Shown: positions 1-9,259 of the stretch, one piece after another | Numbering within the stretch: position 1 is the first letter of the stretch | Layout: the number at the start of each line of letters is the position of its first letter | Assembly: GCA_900143635.1 (NCBI GenBank) | Contig: FREY01000001.1 | Span: 155,324 to 219,323 of the forward strand | Direction of reading: 5' to 3' | Length of the DNA: 64,000 bases | Source: Rhodobacteraceae bacterium Alg231-04 | GTDB lineage: Bacteria > Pseudomonadota > Alphaproteobacteria > Rhodobacterales > Rhodobacteraceae | Notes under the pieces: generated by a model | Seen by the model: only the letters and a program-made list of their open reading frames with translations | What the model was told of the DNA's origin: nothing | The model's database searches: none | Program-made: the position numbers and the translations under genes

Positions 1-6
1 CCAATA

Positions 7-38
7 GAAAAGGCCCCGCCTGTTCAGACGGGGCCTTC
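7..38 (-). terminator. Terminator after pntB
   Basis: On the minus strand a 9-bp GC-rich stem (AAGGCCCCG at 10-18 against CGGGGCCTT at 29-37) is followed by TTTTCTATT. It begins 22 bases beyond the pntB stop, so it should end the pntA-pntB transcript. Confidence 0.8.
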
Positions 39-59
39 TTGATCGCTTCTGTTTGCCAG

Positions 60-1493
60 TTACTGGATCAGTGTCAGCAGCTGATCGAGGCTGGCCTTGG
101 CGTCACCATAGAACATCCGGGTGTTCTCTTTGAAGAACAGCGGGTTTTCGATGCCCGAATAACCGGTGCCCTGACCGCGTTTGGAGACAAACACCTGCTT
201 GGCTTTCCAGCATTCCAGAACCGGCATACCAGCGATGGGCGAGTTGGGGTCTTCCTGAGCGGCCGGGTTCACGATGTCATTGGAGCCAATGACGATCGCC
301 ACGTCGGTGTCCGGGAAGTCCTCGTTGATCTCGTCCATTTCCATAACGATGTCGTAAGGCACTTTGGCTTCGGCCAGGAGCACGTTCATGTGGCCCGGCA
401 GACGGCCTGCGACCGGGTGGATCGCGAAGCGCACGGTCTTGCCTTTGGCGCGCAGACGACGGGTGAGCTCGGCCACGTTCTGCTGTGCCTGTGCCACCGC
501 CATACCGTAGCCGGGGATGATGATGACGCTGTCAGCTTCTTCCAGCGCAGTCGCCACGCCGTCACCGTCGATGGCCACCTGTTCGCCCTCAACCTCCATC
601 TGCGGACCTGCCGTGCCGCCGAAGCCGCCGAGGATCACAGAAACGAAGGAGCGGTTCATCGCCTTACACATGATGTAGGAGAGGATGGCACCGGAGGAGC
701 CAACCAGCGCGCCAACAACGATCAGCAGATCATTGCCAAGGCTGAAGCCAATCGCCGCTGCGGCCCAGCCCGAGTAGCTGTTCAGCATGGAGACGACCAC
801 CGGCATGTCGGCGCCGCCGATGCCCATGATCAGGTGGTAGCCGATGAACAGCGCCGCCAGTGTCATCACGATCAGCGGAAGCAGGCCGCCGGTGTTGCAA
901 TACCAGATCAGCGCAATGGCCGAGATCACAGCTGCACTCGCGTTCAGCATGTGGCCGCCCGGCAGTTTAGTCGCAGCAGAGGAGACCTTGCCCGCCAGTT
1001 TGCCATAAGCCACAACCGAGCCGGTGAAGGTCACCGCACCGATAAAGACACCGAGGAACAGTTCCACCCGCAGGATCGACTGTTCGACCGGGGTTTTATG
1101 CGCCAGAAGGGCGGCAAACCCGTCCAGATGGTGACGTGCCTCTTCCGACATGGCCAGAACATTGCCCAGCTCGAAGTGGGCGATCAGACCAACAAAGACA
1201 GCGGCCAGACCAACCAGCGAGTGCATCGCGGCAACCAGCTGTGGCATCTCGGTCATCTGGACCTTCTTGGCCACATAGGTGCCGATCATGCCGCCGCCTG
1301 CGATCAGCAGCAACGACAGCAGCCACAGGCCCGAACCGGGGCCGACGAGAGTGGCAAAAACCGCCAACGCCATGCCGACGATACCGTACCAGACAGCGCG
1401 TTTTGCGCTCTCCTGGCCGGAGAGACCGCCCAGGGAGAGGATGAAAAGAACAGCCGCAACAACATAGGCGGCAGTGGTAAATCCGAATTCCAT
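60..1493 (-). CDS. pntB: NAD(P) transhydrogenase subunit beta
   Basis: The 477-residue product is the beta subunit of the membrane transhydrogenase, which uses the proton gradient to drive hydride transfer from NADH to NADP+ and so supplies NADPH. The first half is a run of hydrophobic helices forming part of the proton channel in the inner membrane. The C-terminal third is the NADP(H)-binding domain III: a [10 protein letters not shown] segment lies near residue 328 and [11 protein letters not shown] near residue 403, both hallmarks of the family. Length is normal. The start lies 13 bases after the pntA stop, so the two subunits are surely co-transcribed, and a terminator follows. Regulation cannot be read from the sequence. 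I see no defect. Identity is very secure from domain order and partner gene. Confidence 0.97.
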   Translation of the reverse strand: MEFGFTTAAYVVAAVLFILSLGGLSGQESAKRAVWYGIVGMALAVFATLVGPGSGLWLLSLLLIAGGGMIGTYVAKKVQMTEMPQLVAAMHSLVGLAAVFVGLIAHFELGNVLAMSEEARHHLDGFAALLAHKTPVEQSILRVELFLGVFIGAVTFTGSVVAYGKLAGKVSSAATKLPGGHMLNASAAVISAIALIWYCNTGGLLPLIVMTLAALFIGYHLIMGIGGADMPVVVSMLNSYSGWAAAAIGFSLGNDLLIVVGALVGSSGAILSYIMCKAMNRSFVSVILGGFGGTAGPQMEVEGEQVAIDGDGVATALEEADSVIIIPGYGMAVAQAQQNVAELTRRLRAKGKTVRFAIHPVAGRLPGHMNVLLAEAKVPYDIVMEMDEINEDFPDTDVAIVIGSNDIVNPAAQEDPNSPIAGMPVLECWKAKQVFVSKRGQGTGYSGIENPLFFKENTRMFYGDAKASLDQLLTLIQ

Positions 1494-1506
1494 GACCCGC
1501 TACTCC

Positions 1507-3078
1507 TTAGGATTTCTGGAACATGGCGAGCATGCGCCGAGTCACGAGGAAGCCGCCGAAGATATTGATTCCGGCCATGAAAACACTGAGCGCTGCCAAA
1601 ATGATCACTAAGGCTGAGCTGGAGCCGATCTGCATCAGCGCCCCCAGAATGATGATCGAGGAGATCGCGTTGGTCACCGCCATCAGCGGTGTGTGCAAGG
1701 AATGCGCCACGCCCCAGATTACCTGGAAGCCGACAAAGCATGCCAGCACAAAGACGATGAAGTGCTGCATGAAGGAGGCCGGTGCAAAGAGACCCGCCAG
1801 CAGGATCAGACCGCCGCCAACAGCCAAGAGGGTGACCTGCTGTTTGGTGGCTGCTTTGAAGGCTGCCGCTTCCTGTGCCTTTTTCTCTTCCGGGGTCAGT
1901 TCCGGCACCACTTCCTTGGGCTTGGCCGCGATGGCCTGCACTTTCGGGGGCGGTGGCGGGAAGGTGATCTCACCCTGGTGGGTGACGGTGGCGCCACGGA
2001 TGACGTCGTCTTCCATGTCATGGTTGATCTGACCGTCTTTTTCAGGCGTCAGATCGGTCATCATGTGGCGGATGTTGGTGGCATAAAGCGTCGAGGCCTG
2101 CGCCGCCATCCGGCTGGGGAAGTCGGTGTAACCGATGATCGTCACGCCATTGTCGGTCACGATCTTCTCGTCCATGACGGTCAACTTGCAGTTGCCGCCC
2201 TTTTCCGCCGCGAGATCCACAATGACCGAACCGGGCTTCATCGCTGCGACCATGTCTTCGGTCCACAGCTCAGGCGCTTCGCGGTTGGGGATCAGCGCGG
2301 TGGTGATGACAATGTCCACCTCGGGGGCCAGTTCGCGGAACTTGGCCAGCTGCGCTTCGCGGAACTCGGGGCTGGACACGGAGGCATAGCCGCCAGTCGC
2401 CGCGCCGTCCTGCTGTTCTTCTTCAAAGTCGAGATAGACGAATTCGGCGCCCATCGATTCGACCTGTTCGGCGACTTCGGGGCGCACGTCGAAGGCCAGG
2501 GTGATCGCACCAAGCGAAGTAGAAGTACCAATCGCAGCCAGACCAGCAACACCGGCACCAACAACCAGAACCTTCGCCGGGGGCACTTTGCCCGCCGCGG
2601 TGATCTGACCGGTGAAGAAGCGGCCGAAGTTGTTGCCCGCCTCAATTACGGCACGATAACCGGCGATGTTCGCCATCGAGGACAGCGCGTCCATCTTCTG
2701 GGCGCGGCTGATACGCGGCACCATTTCCATGGCGATAACATTGGCGCCCTTGGCTTTGGCAGCCTCCATGCCGTCTTCGTTACCCGCCGGGTTGAAGAAG
2801 GAGATCAGCGTCTTGGTCTTGGTCAGGCGCTTCAGCTCGGTTGCATCGGGCTGGCGGACCTTGGCGACGATGTCGCTGGCTTTCCACAGCGCGGCGGCGG
2901 TCTTGATGACCTCAACGCCTGCGGCCTCATATGTGGCATCCGAAAAACCCGCTGCCGCACCGGCACCAGTTTCGATCGCACACTCATAGCCGAGTTTCTG
3001 CAACTGCTTGGCTGAATCCGGTGTCATCGCGACACGGTTCTCGCCTGCAAATGTTTCTTTTGGTGTACCTATCTTCAC
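1507..3078 (-). CDS. pntA: NAD(P) transhydrogenase subunit alpha
   Basis: This 523-residue alpha subunit carries the NAD(H)-binding domain I and part of the membrane domain of the transhydrogenase. The N-terminal two thirds resemble alanine dehydrogenase. A Rossmann glycine motif, [11 protein letters not shown], lies near residue 174. A proline-rich linker near residues 370-400 leads to about four hydrophobic helices at the C-terminus. Some alphaproteobacteria split this subunit into two genes; here it is one fused chain, as in Escherichia coli. The start codon is GTG at 3078. It is preceded on the minus strand by an AAGGGGGA stretch at a usable distance, and the protein begins with the family's typical MKIGTPKET. 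pntB follows 13 bases later. The upstream region is unusually long and gene-free. Confidence 0.96.
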   Translation of the reverse strand: MKIGTPKETFAGENRVAMTPDSAKQLQKLGYECAIETGAGAAAGFSDATYEAAGVEVIKTAAALWKASDIVAKVRQPDATELKRLTKTKTLISFFNPAGNEDGMEAAKAKGANVIAMEMVPRISRAQKMDALSSMANIAGYRAVIEAGNNFGRFFTGQITAAGKVPPAKVLVVGAGVAGLAAIGTSTSLGAITLAFDVRPEVAEQVESMGAEFVYLDFEEEQQDGAATGGYASVSSPEFREAQLAKFRELAPEVDIVITTALIPNREAPELWTEDMVAAMKPGSVIVDLAAEKGGNCKLTVMDEKIVTDNGVTIIGYTDFPSRMAAQASTLYATNIRHMMTDLTPEKDGQINHDMEDDVIRGATVTHQGEITFPPPPPKVQAIAAKPKEVVPELTPEEKKAQEAAAFKAATKQQVTLLAVGGGLILLAGLFAPASFMQHFIVFVLACFVGFQVIWGVAHSLHTPLMAVTNAISSIIILGALMQIGSSSALVIILAALSVFMAGINIFGGFLVTRRMLAMFQKS

Positions 3079-3631
3079 CCGTCAGGTCCCCCTTCGTTCC
3101 GCCCCCCGACTTTGCCGGGGATGCTTTGTAACTAAATTGACTACCCTGCCCGCGAAATTTACGCAAGGATTTCGCCGCAACGCAGAAAGATTGTTTCGCA
3201 TCGCTCAAACGTCAATCAAACCACAGCTCCGGATTTCCCCGGTTCTGCCGCTTTTTTTCTTCATGGAGCGGCTGTCCACCGGTTTCTCCCAGCGACGGCC
3301 ACACAGGTCAAAGCCCAATCGCAGATTCTTGCAAATTAAGTCAGATTTCCCTCCGAATTGACCAAAAACGGCCAAAATCTCCCCGAATGCGGCGGATTCT
3401 GCACGGCTTGGCACCAATAGCCATGCTCAATATTGCATAGCTGCGTCCCGCTTGAGGCTTGGCAGTCATTTGTCGAGGTCCAAACCGGACCCGAAGAGGG
3501 TTTGGCAATCCACTGGTCACAGCCATGCCCCCCAAGAAACCCTTGGGCCGGACAAATGTCGCCACATGACAATGTCGAATTTACAAATCGGGAATCATAC
3601 CGGGCCATCGATCAGGGATCGCCCCCGGAAA
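3079..3631. other. Gene-free stretch upstream of pntA
   Basis: About 550 bases separate pntA from the cold shock gene's terminator. No frame here looks like a protein: the open frames give low-complexity products. The pntA promoter must lie in the left part. The segment 3467-3558 has nested inverted repeats, given as a separate entry. Otherwise I see nothing recognisable. Confidence 0.6.
3467..3558. ncRNA. Possible structured RNA, three-way junction
   Basis: Three nested inverted repeats are visible. An outer 8-bp pair (CATTTGTC at 3467-3474 and GACAAATG at 3551-3558) encloses hairpin one (CCAAACC at 3480-3486 with GGTTTGG at 3499-3505) and hairpin two (CCCAAG at 3531-3536 with CTTGGG at 3542-3547). 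Together they would fold a 92-base molecule with a three-way junction. On the plus strand a weak promoter-like pair, TTGGCA at 3408-3413 and TATTGC at 3431-3436, lies upstream. I recognise no known RNA family, and the strand is unknown. It could be chance or a decayed repeat. Confidence 0.3.
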
Positions 3632-3666
3632 CGCAAAACGCGGCCCCCGAAGGAGCCGCGTTTCAA
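3632..3666 (-). terminator. Terminator after the cold shock gene
   Basis: Downstream of the cold shock stop on the minus strand, arms AACGCGGCTCC and GGGGCCGCGTT flank a short TTCG-type loop, and TTTGCGTTT follows. The tight loop and T-rich tail fit an intrinsic terminator. Confidence 0.7.
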
Positions 3667-3687
3667 ACATCATTGCCTAAGAAAGGC

Positions 3688-3894
3688 TTAGTCCAGCGAC
3701 AGGTTCACTGCGGACTCGCGGCCGTCACGGCCAGCTTCGATGTCGAAAGTCACTTTCTGGTTGTCGGCCAGGCCGGTCAGGCCTGAACGCTCAACAGCAG
3801 AGATGTGAACGAACACGTCTTTGCTGCCGCCATCGGGTGCAATGAAGCCGAAGCCTTTAGTCGAGTTGAACCATTTTACGGTGCCAGTAGCCAT
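3688..3894 (-). CDS. Cold shock protein, CspA family
   Basis: A 68-residue single cold-shock domain that binds single-stranded nucleic acid and acts as an RNA chaperone in the cytoplasm. Both RNA-binding motifs are present: KGFGFI (RNP1) near residue 13 and VFVHIS (RNP2) near residue 26. The frame stays open upstream to 4056, but residues before MATGTVKWF resemble no family member, so I place the start at the ATG at 3892-3894, which gives the normal family length. The roughly 320-base region upstream may hold a long 5-prime leader, which is common for cold shock genes, though this is inference. A terminator follows. The gene is monocistronic, with the NhaC gene upstream on the same strand but ended by its own hairpin. 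Confidence 0.93.
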   Translation of the reverse strand: MATGTVKWFNSTKGFGFIAPDGGSKDVFVHISAVERSGLTGLADNQKVTFDIEAGRDGRESAVNLSLD

Positions 3895-4166
3895 ATCCGT
3901 AGTCTCCAAATTGTTGTTGCCCGCGTAAGTGCGGCAACCCGGCGTTGTCGGTCTGGATCGAAGACTGAACGCCGCAAAGCGGGAGACAGTAGGTCGAAAA
4001 AGAAAAACGTTAGCAGGGATCATTTGGGGCCATATGGGCAGCATTGCAAGAGTCAAATTTCAAAAATCTGGCGGATGTTGCAATTCTCAGATCTAATGCG
4101 TTGTTTTTACGCCGGTATCTGAGAAACACCCTTTCAACACTGCGGCAATTATCCGCCGTTCAAAGC
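3895..4166 (-). other. Leader and promoter region of the cold shock gene
   Basis: Gene-free stretch between the cold shock start and the NhaC-gene terminator. Short open frames on the plus strand show no family resemblance. The stretch contains A/T-rich patches (near 3995-4020 and 4085-4125) unlike the surrounding coding DNA, which fits a promoter and untranslated leader. I cannot place the start of transcription. Confidence 0.4.
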
Positions 4167-4195
4167 ACAACAGGCACCCCAGAGGCGCCTGTTGT
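4167..4195 (-). terminator. Hairpin after the nhaC-type gene
   Basis: A 12-bp stem with one mismatch (ACAACAGGCACC at 4167-4178 and GGCGCCTGTTGT at 4184-4195) and a 5-base loop lies about 23 bases beyond the antiporter stop. The T-tail is weak, so termination efficiency is uncertain. Confidence 0.55.
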
Positions 4196-4217
4196 TGTCG
4201 TTTATTTCACCTCTTTA

Positions 4218-5558
4218 CTAGAGCAGCGAGAAGCCGATCAGGGCCACGGCAGCCGCGATCAAAATGTAGGGCAACTGGGTGATGGCATGGTCCATCGGCT
4301 CCACATCCGTGGCGGTGGCCGACAGAACAGTGGAGTCACCATAGAAACACGCGTGGCTGCCAAAGGCGCCGGCTGACACCACCGCACCGATGGTCAGAGC
4401 CGGGTCAACACCAAGGCTTTCCCCCAGCGGCAACACGATCGGCAAGGCGATGGCATACATGCCCCAGAAGCTGCCGGTGGCAAAGGCGATCAGCGCCAGC
4501 GCTCCAAAGCAAACTGCGGGCAGAAGCGCCGCGGTCATGATCGGGCTGACAGCAGCGATCACGAAATCGGTAAGCATCAGCGTGTCATTCACATCCTTCA
4601 GCATGAAGGAGACCACGATGATCGCGATCGCGGGCAGCATGCCCTTGATGCCTTCCATGGCGTAGTCGAACATCTGGTTGAACGTCAGTACGCGCTGAAT
4701 GCCGTAGAAGATCAGGGTGATGATCAGCGCTGCGGTAACGCCGAGCAGGATGTCGATGCCGAACCACCAGGTGAAGAACAGCAGGCTGACCACGGGAACA
4801 ACAAAGTTCCAGATGTTCGGCGCGCCTTTGAATTCATGCTCGATCTCCAGTTCACCGCCACGGGCGCTGACTGTGCTCTCGCCACGGGCGGCCTTTTCCT
4901 CAGCTTTGCGCATCGGCCCGATGGCCGGCATGATGCCAATCGCGACCAGCGGCACCAGAAGGGCCGCCACAATCGGATAGAGCATATAGGGGATGGCGCT
5001 GATGTAGACCTGCAGCCCCATGCCTTCGGCGGCAGCACCATTGCTTTCCAGCAGACCCGCCACATAGACAGCCCAGGTTGACAGCGGGATCAGCACGCAG
5101 ATCGGTGCCGCCGTTGTGTCGACGATATAGGCCAGCATCGGACGCGACACTTTATGTTTGTCCGTCAGACCCTTCATCGAAGATCCAACAGTTAGCGCGT
5201 TCAGATAGTCATCAATGAAGATCACCAGACCAAGAACCCAGGTGGTCAGCAGTGCCGACTGGCGGTTCTTGACGAACTTGACCAGCTTGCTGCTGAAAGC
5301 CAATGCGCCACCGGAATGCACGACCAGATGGGTCAGGGCACCAAACAGGCTGACGGCCAGCAGGATCCAGATCATCACCCCATCGGCCAGAACCGACTGG
5401 GCGCTATCCAGTGTTTTTGTCATGACGCCGCTGGTGGAAATCATCGCGTAACCGACAACGACACCTGCAATAAGCGGCTCCAACGACCGACGCGAAATAA
5501 CCGCGAGAACAATAACAACCAATGTTGGGACCAAAGCAAGAATACCGGGTTGCTCCAT
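4218..5558 (-). CDS. Na+/H+ antiporter, NhaC family
   Basis: A 446-residue inner-membrane protein with about eleven hydrophobic segments spread over its whole length. The family exchanges sodium for protons and supports pH and salt balance, which suits a marine bacterium. Family-like features are the polar membrane segment IFIDDYLNALTVGSS near residue 115 and DTTAAPICVLIPLSTW near residue 145, where charged residues inside helices probably form the ion path. Start choice is supported by a purine-rich AGGGAGGGGA stretch just upstream of ATG at 5558. The gene stands alone. Members of the broader NhaC family can be hard to assign to substrate: malate/lactate antiport has been seen in relatives, so the ion specificity is inference. 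Confidence 0.87.
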   Translation of the reverse strand: MEQPGILALVPTLVVIVLAVISRRSLEPLIAGVVVGYAMISTSGVMTKTLDSAQSVLADGVMIWILLAVSLFGALTHLVVHSGGALAFSSKLVKFVKNRQSALLTTWVLGLVIFIDDYLNALTVGSSMKGLTDKHKVSRPMLAYIVDTTAAPICVLIPLSTWAVYVAGLLESNGAAAEGMGLQVYISAIPYMLYPIVAALLVPLVAIGIMPAIGPMRKAEEKAARGESTVSARGGELEIEHEFKGAPNIWNFVVPVVSLLFFTWWFGIDILLGVTAALIITLIFYGIQRVLTFNQMFDYAMEGIKGMLPAIAIIVVSFMLKDVNDTLMLTDFVIAAVSPIMTAALLPAVCFGALALIAFATGSFWGMYAIALPIVLPLGESLGVDPALTIGAVVSAGAFGSHACFYGDSTVLSATATDVEPMDHAITQLPYILIAAAVALIGFSLL

Positions 5559-5819
5559 TTTCCCCTCCCTTAAAAATCATTCAGAGGGGCCGGACGACCC
5601 CAGTCCTGCCTAGTGCTGGCAGAGGGGTCCGAGTAGTTACCGCCAAGGAGTAACCGCAAAGGGTTAACAACCGTTAAGGTGTTGTACCCTTATTGGGTGA
5701 TGAGGATGGAGACGCAGAAGGGTACGGGGATTTCCGTGTTTTTTGACGAGCGATAAAGTCCGCTTTGCCCCCTACGACCCAGCGTTATCGCGCAAGGGAT
5801 AGCTGGCATTGTACCCTGG

Positions 5820-6416
5820 CTACTTGGCCAGACCGCGCCCAAACATTATCGCCAAACGGTCGCGTCCGCGACAGTAGTCCTCATAGCGAGGATTGCCCGA
5901 CTTCAGCCCATAAATGGCGGCCAGCATCGTGCGGGCTGTTTCTGATGCATCTCCGCCGAAGGGCTCCAGAGTTATCCGGCCTGCGGCCTCTTCGCGCGTC
6001 AGCCAATCCGCATAGATCGCAGCCAGCGCCACCTCTCCTTCGGAGGCGACGCCCCCGGCGGTGGCATTCTTTGTGTCCATCAGCTCTTCGCCGTGGGGAG
6101 ATTCCAGCATCTGACGATAGCCATCACCGGTCTGCGCTTCAAAAGCCACCTGCAGCACTTCCGCCGGATTGCCGGTAGCCTCCAGTGCCTTGGCCGCAGA
6201 TTGAACGGCCTGCGCATAATAGGCCGCGACCATGGAGCGGAAGATGTCTTCCTTGTTCTTGAAATGCAGATAAAGCGCCGCGCGCGACATACCGGCCCCG
6301 CGCGCAATGTCCTCCATCGAGGTACGGCGAAACCCATACATCCGAAACGCGTCGAATGCCGCGTAGATAATCGCGGTGACTTTGGGGTCGTCAAGATTGG
6401 GTGTCTGACTCTGCAT
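5820..6416 (-). CDS. TetR/AcrR family transcriptional regulator
   Basis: A 198-residue repressor-type protein. Residues about 12-58 form the TetR DNA-binding domain, with the usual helix-turn-helix wording (SMEDIARGAGMSRAALYLHFKNKEDIF, quoted here in part only: MSRAALYLHFKNKEDIF). The rest is a ligand-binding helical domain without a recognisable effector pocket. The gene is divergent from the iorAB genes, and the 93-base gap holds an inverted repeat that overlaps a good promoter, so it very likely represses iorAB, and possibly itself, until an aromatic or aldehyde-like inducer binds. The inducer is unknown. The start ATG at 6416 follows AGGACG at a reasonable distance. Confidence in family is high; the target is inference from position. 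Confidence 0.92.
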   Translation of the reverse strand: MQSQTPNLDDPKVTAIIYAAFDAFRMYGFRRTSMEDIARGAGMSRAALYLHFKNKEDIFRSMVAAYYAQAVQSAAKALEATGNPAEVLQVAFEAQTGDGYRQMLESPHGEELMDTKNATAGGVASEGEVALAAIYADWLTREEAAGRITLEPFGGDASETARTMLAAIYGLKSGNPRYEDYCRGRDRLAIMFGRGLAK

Positions 6417-6443
6417 GAATACGTCCTGACAGTTGTTGGCAAA

Positions 6444-6480
6444 ATTGTCAATTGACGAACTGACAATCTGAACCCATAGT
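6444..6480 (+). promoter_or_regulatory. Operator and promoter of the iorAB genes
   Basis: A perfect 7-bp inverted repeat, ATTGTCA at 6444-6450 and TGACAAT at 6461-6467, contains the 10-bp palindrome GTCAATTGAC at 6447-6456. A sigma-70-like promoter overlaps it: TTGACG at 6452-6457, a 17-base spacer, then CATAGT at 6475-6480. A TetR dimer bound here would cover the -35 element. Assignment to the adjacent TetR gene is inference from position. Confidence 0.7.
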
Positions 6481-6509
6481 GTCAGAGGTTCAGGATTCGG
6501 GAGTTCACC

Positions 6510-6974
6510 ATGCCAACCTCAGTAACGATCAACGGCACAGCCCATAGCGTCGATCTGCCCGGCGATGTGCCTCTGCTTTGGGTTTTGCGGGATGAGATTG
6601 GCCTCACCGGCACCAAATACGGCTGCGGTGTTGCCGCCTGCGGCGCCTGCACCGTGCATATCGATGGGGTCGCGGTACGATCCTGTCAGATGGCGCTGGA
6701 AGATGTGGATGGCGCAGTAACCACCATAGAGGGTCTCGGCACACCAGACGCGATGAGCGCGCTTCAGGCGGCATGGGCCGAACATCAGGTCGCGCAATGC
6801 GGCTACTGCCAGTCGGGCCAGATCATGCAGGCCGCAAGCCTCTTGTCCGACATCCCGGCCCCCACGGACAGCGATATTGACGAGGCGATGCAGGGCAACC
6901 TCTGCCGCTGCGGCACCTACCCGCGTATCCGCGCCGCGATCCACGCGGCTGCCGCCAAAATGCAGGAGGTCTGA
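6510..6974 (+). CDS. iorA: Isoquinoline 1-oxidoreductase-type 2Fe-2S subunit
   Basis: A 154-residue small subunit of a molybdenum hydroxylase of the xanthine oxidase family. It carries two [2Fe-2S] clusters that move electrons from the molybdenum site. The plant-ferredoxin-type cluster motif [11 protein letters not shown] is near residue 40, and the second four-helix cluster domain holds CGYCQSG near residue 95 and CRCGTYPR near residue 132. Length fits IorA-type subunits. The large subunit starts 3 bases after the stop, so the pair is one operon behind the TetR-controlled promoter. No FAD subunit is encoded nearby, as is typical of the two-subunit IorAB class, which pass electrons to a cytochrome or the respiratory chain. 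The substrate (N-heterocycle or aldehyde) is not determined by sequence. Confidence 0.9.
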   Translation: MPTSVTINGTAHSVDLPGDVPLLWVLRDEIGLTGTKYGCGVAACGACTVHIDGVAVRSCQMALEDVDGAVTTIEGLGTPDAMSALQAAWAEHQVAQCGYCQSGQIMQAASLLSDIPAPTDSDIDEAMQGNLCRCGTYPRIRAAIHAAAAKMQEV

Positions 6975-6977
6975 TCC

Positions 6978-9218
6978 ATGGCCAACGTCAGAAAAATCGC
7001 CCGCCGCAGTTTCCTTATCGGCTCTGCCGCTATTGTCGGCGGGGTGGCGTTTGGTGCCTATTACGTGGCCCGCCCGGCCCCCAATCCGCTGACACCGGGA
7101 GAAGGCGAGGCCGTGTTCAACCCCTTCGTGGCGATCTCGGCCGAGAAGATCACCCTGATCGCGCCCCGCGCTGAAATGGGTCAGGGCGTGCACACCACAT
7201 GGGCTGCGCTGATCGCCGAAGAGCTGGATGTAACACTGGATCAGGTTGAGGTCATCCACGGCCCGGCTGCGGCGGCCTATTACAACACCGCCATGATGGG
7301 CGAAGTGATCCCCTCCAAGGGCTATGACAAGTCAGATTTCATGCATGCGATCAGCGATCATTTAGGTGCCTTGGGCAAGGTGATGGACATGCAGGTCACC
7401 GGTGGCTCCACCTCGATGAAAGACGGCTATATGCGGATGCGCGCGGCCGGTGCCTCGGCCCGCGAGACGTTGAAACAGGCGGCTGCCAACAGGCTCGGGC
7501 TGTCCCGCGATCAGCTGTCCACCAAGGATGGCCAGGTGATCGCCCCCGGCGATGTCGCGATCCCCTTTACCGATCTGGCAGGCGAAGCTGCCGACCTGTC
7601 CCCGGTGGAGGCCCCGCTGCGCCCCCGGTCGGAATGGAAACTGCTCGGCAAGGGACAGCCGCGTATCGACATGACCGGCAAGGTGACCGGCACCGCAACC
7701 TTCAGCATCGATACCCGCCTGCCGGGGATGAAGTTCGCCGCCCTCAAGGCAAACCCAAGCTTGGGCGGTGAGATGCGCAGCTATGATGCGACCGAGGCCC
7801 TCTCCATGCCCGGCGTCGAACAGGTGGTGGATCTCGGCAATGGCTTTGCGGTGGTGGCCTCCAACACATGGCTTGCGATTCAAGCCGCTGAGGTGGTGCA
7901 GGCCGACTGGGGCGCGGCTCCGGTCCCGGCAACACATGACGGTATTCGCAGCGCCATCCGCGCCGCCTTTGATACCGCGCCGAATTCCACCCTGCGCGAC
8001 GACGGCGATACCGCGACCCTGCCCCAAGGCGCGCAGGAAGTAACGGCAGAATACGAGGTGCCCTTTCTGGCCCATGCCACCATGGAGCCGCTCAATGCAA
8101 CGGCCCTGTTTGACAACGACAGGCTGCAAATCTGGAGCGGCAATCAAGGCCCGATCCTGACCCGCAACCACTGTGCCGAGGCGCTGGGGATCGAACCAGA
8201 GCAGGTTGAGGTGATCACCACCTTGATGGGCGGCGGTTTTGGCCGCCGCGGAGAGATGGATTTCTCGGTCTACGCCGCAAGGCTGGCGCAGGCTATGCCG
8301 GGCACGCCGGTGCAGCTGACCTGGAGCCGCGAAGAAGACATGACCCATGACTTCTACCGCCCCGGCGCCATGGCCCGCATGCGCGGCGCGGTAAGAGAAG
8401 GAACAGCCCTGATGGTGGACGCCGAAATTGCCAGTCAGTCAGCCCTGTCTCAGGCAATGACGCGCTGGATGGGATTTACCCCCAGCGGGCCGGACACGGC
8501 AATTGTCGACGGTGTATTTAACCAGCCCTACGCCATCCCCAACTTCCGCACACGTGGCTATGTGGCGGACCTGCAGGTGCCGGTGGGTTTCTGGCGCTCA
8601 GTCGGGGCATCTTTCAACGGGTTCTTCATGGAAAGCTTCATGGATGAGATGGCCCATGCCGCCGGTGCTGACCCACTGGAGTTCCGCCTGTCGCTGGCCC
8701 GCAAGGAATGGGAACCCGCTGCAAAAGTACTGGAGACTGTGAAGGAAATGTCCGGCTGGACGGGGCAAACGCCTGAAGGAACCGGGCGCGGTGTGGCGAT
8801 GACCTACAGTTTCGGCACCCCCGTCGCACAGGTCATCGAAGTGGCCGATGAGGACGGCATGATCCAGGTCACAAAAGCCTGGATCGCGGCGGATCTGGGC
8901 GTGGCACTGGATCCACAAAATCTGGAGGCACAATTATCCGGCGGCATGGCCTTTGGCCTCTCGGCCGCAATGTTCGGCGAGATCACATTTGCCGAGGGTG
9001 CTGCTGAGCAGACCAACTTCCCCGACTATGACGGCATTCGCATGCACACGATGCCAAAGGTCGAGGTCCGCGTCATCGAAGCACAGGAGCACATCGGCGG
9101 TGCAGGCGAGCCTGGCACCCCGCCGGCGGCACCGGCGCTGGCAAATGCGATTTACGACCTCACCGGCAATCGGCCCAGACGCCTGCCGCTGATGAAAGAC
9201 TTCGATCTGCAGAGTTAA
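6978..9218 (+). CDS. iorB: Molybdopterin-binding hydroxylase large subunit
   Basis: The 746-residue catalytic subunit binds the molybdenum-cytosine-dinucleotide cofactor and hydroxylates an aldehyde or N-heterocycle. The N-terminus has a twin-arginine-like signal, ARRSFLIGSAAIVGG, so the folded, cofactor-loaded enzyme is probably exported or membrane-attached with its small partner. Cofactor-binding glycine runs such as GGGFGRRGEMDF lie near residue 415, and the C-terminal GGAGEPGTPP (near residue 713) contains the catalytic glutamate expected for the family. It follows iorA by 3 bases and ends at a hairpin. No maturation chaperone (XdhC type) is in the window, so cofactor insertion must rely on genes elsewhere. 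True isoquinoline oxidation is not implied; many relatives act on other substrates. Confidence 0.9.
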   Translation: MANVRKIARRSFLIGSAAIVGGVAFGAYYVARPAPNPLTPGEGEAVFNPFVAISAEKITLIAPRAEMGQGVHTTWAALIAEELDVTLDQVEVIHGPAAAAYYNTAMMGEVIPSKGYDKSDFMHAISDHLGALGKVMDMQVTGGSTSMKDGYMRMRAAGASARETLKQAAANRLGLSRDQLSTKDGQVIAPGDVAIPFTDLAGEAADLSPVEAPLRPRSEWKLLGKGQPRIDMTGKVTGTATFSIDTRLPGMKFAALKANPSLGGEMRSYDATEALSMPGVEQVVDLGNGFAVVASNTWLAIQAAEVVQADWGAAPVPATHDGIRSAIRAAFDTAPNSTLRDDGDTATLPQGAQEVTAEYEVPFLAHATMEPLNATALFDNDRLQIWSGNQGPILTRNHCAEALGIEPEQVEVITTLMGGGFGRRGEMDFSVYAARLAQAMPGTPVQLTWSREEDMTHDFYRPGAMARMRGAVREGTALMVDAEIASQSALSQAMTRWMGFTPSGPDTAIVDGVFNQPYAIPNFRTRGYVADLQVPVGFWRSVGASFNGFFMESFMDEMAHAAGADPLEFRLSLARKEWEPAAKVLETVKEMSGWTGQTPEGTGRGVAMTYSFGTPVAQVIEVADEDGMIQVTKAWIAADLGVALDPQNLEAQLSGGMAFGLSAAMFGEITFAEGAAEQTNFPDYDGIRMHTMPKVEVRVIEAQEHIGGAGEPGTPPAAPALANAIYDLTGNRPRRLPLMKDFDLQS

Positions 9219-9220
9219 AC

Positions 9221-9251
9221 AAAAACACCCGGCCCTTTGCAGGGGCGGGTG
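9221..9251 (-). terminator. Convergent terminator between iorB and the hydrolase gene
   Basis: A 10-bp stem with one mismatch (CACCCGGCCC at 9226-9235 and GGGGCGGGTG at 9242-9251) lies between the two tail-to-tail genes. On the minus strand it is followed by TTTTTGTTT, so it works best for the minus-strand gene but may stop both transcripts. Confidence 0.7.
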
Positions 9252-9259
9252 TGTCTAGC

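Noticed and set aside
39-1568. Long plus-strand open frame opposite pntB and the start of pntA
   Set aside because: It mirrors a certain gene, and its translation is H-, R- and Q-rich with no family resemblance, as expected for the reverse of GC-rich coding DNA.
3895-4056. N-terminal extension of the cold shock protein
   Set aside because: The extra 54 codons share nothing with the family, and the internal ATG gives the normal length.
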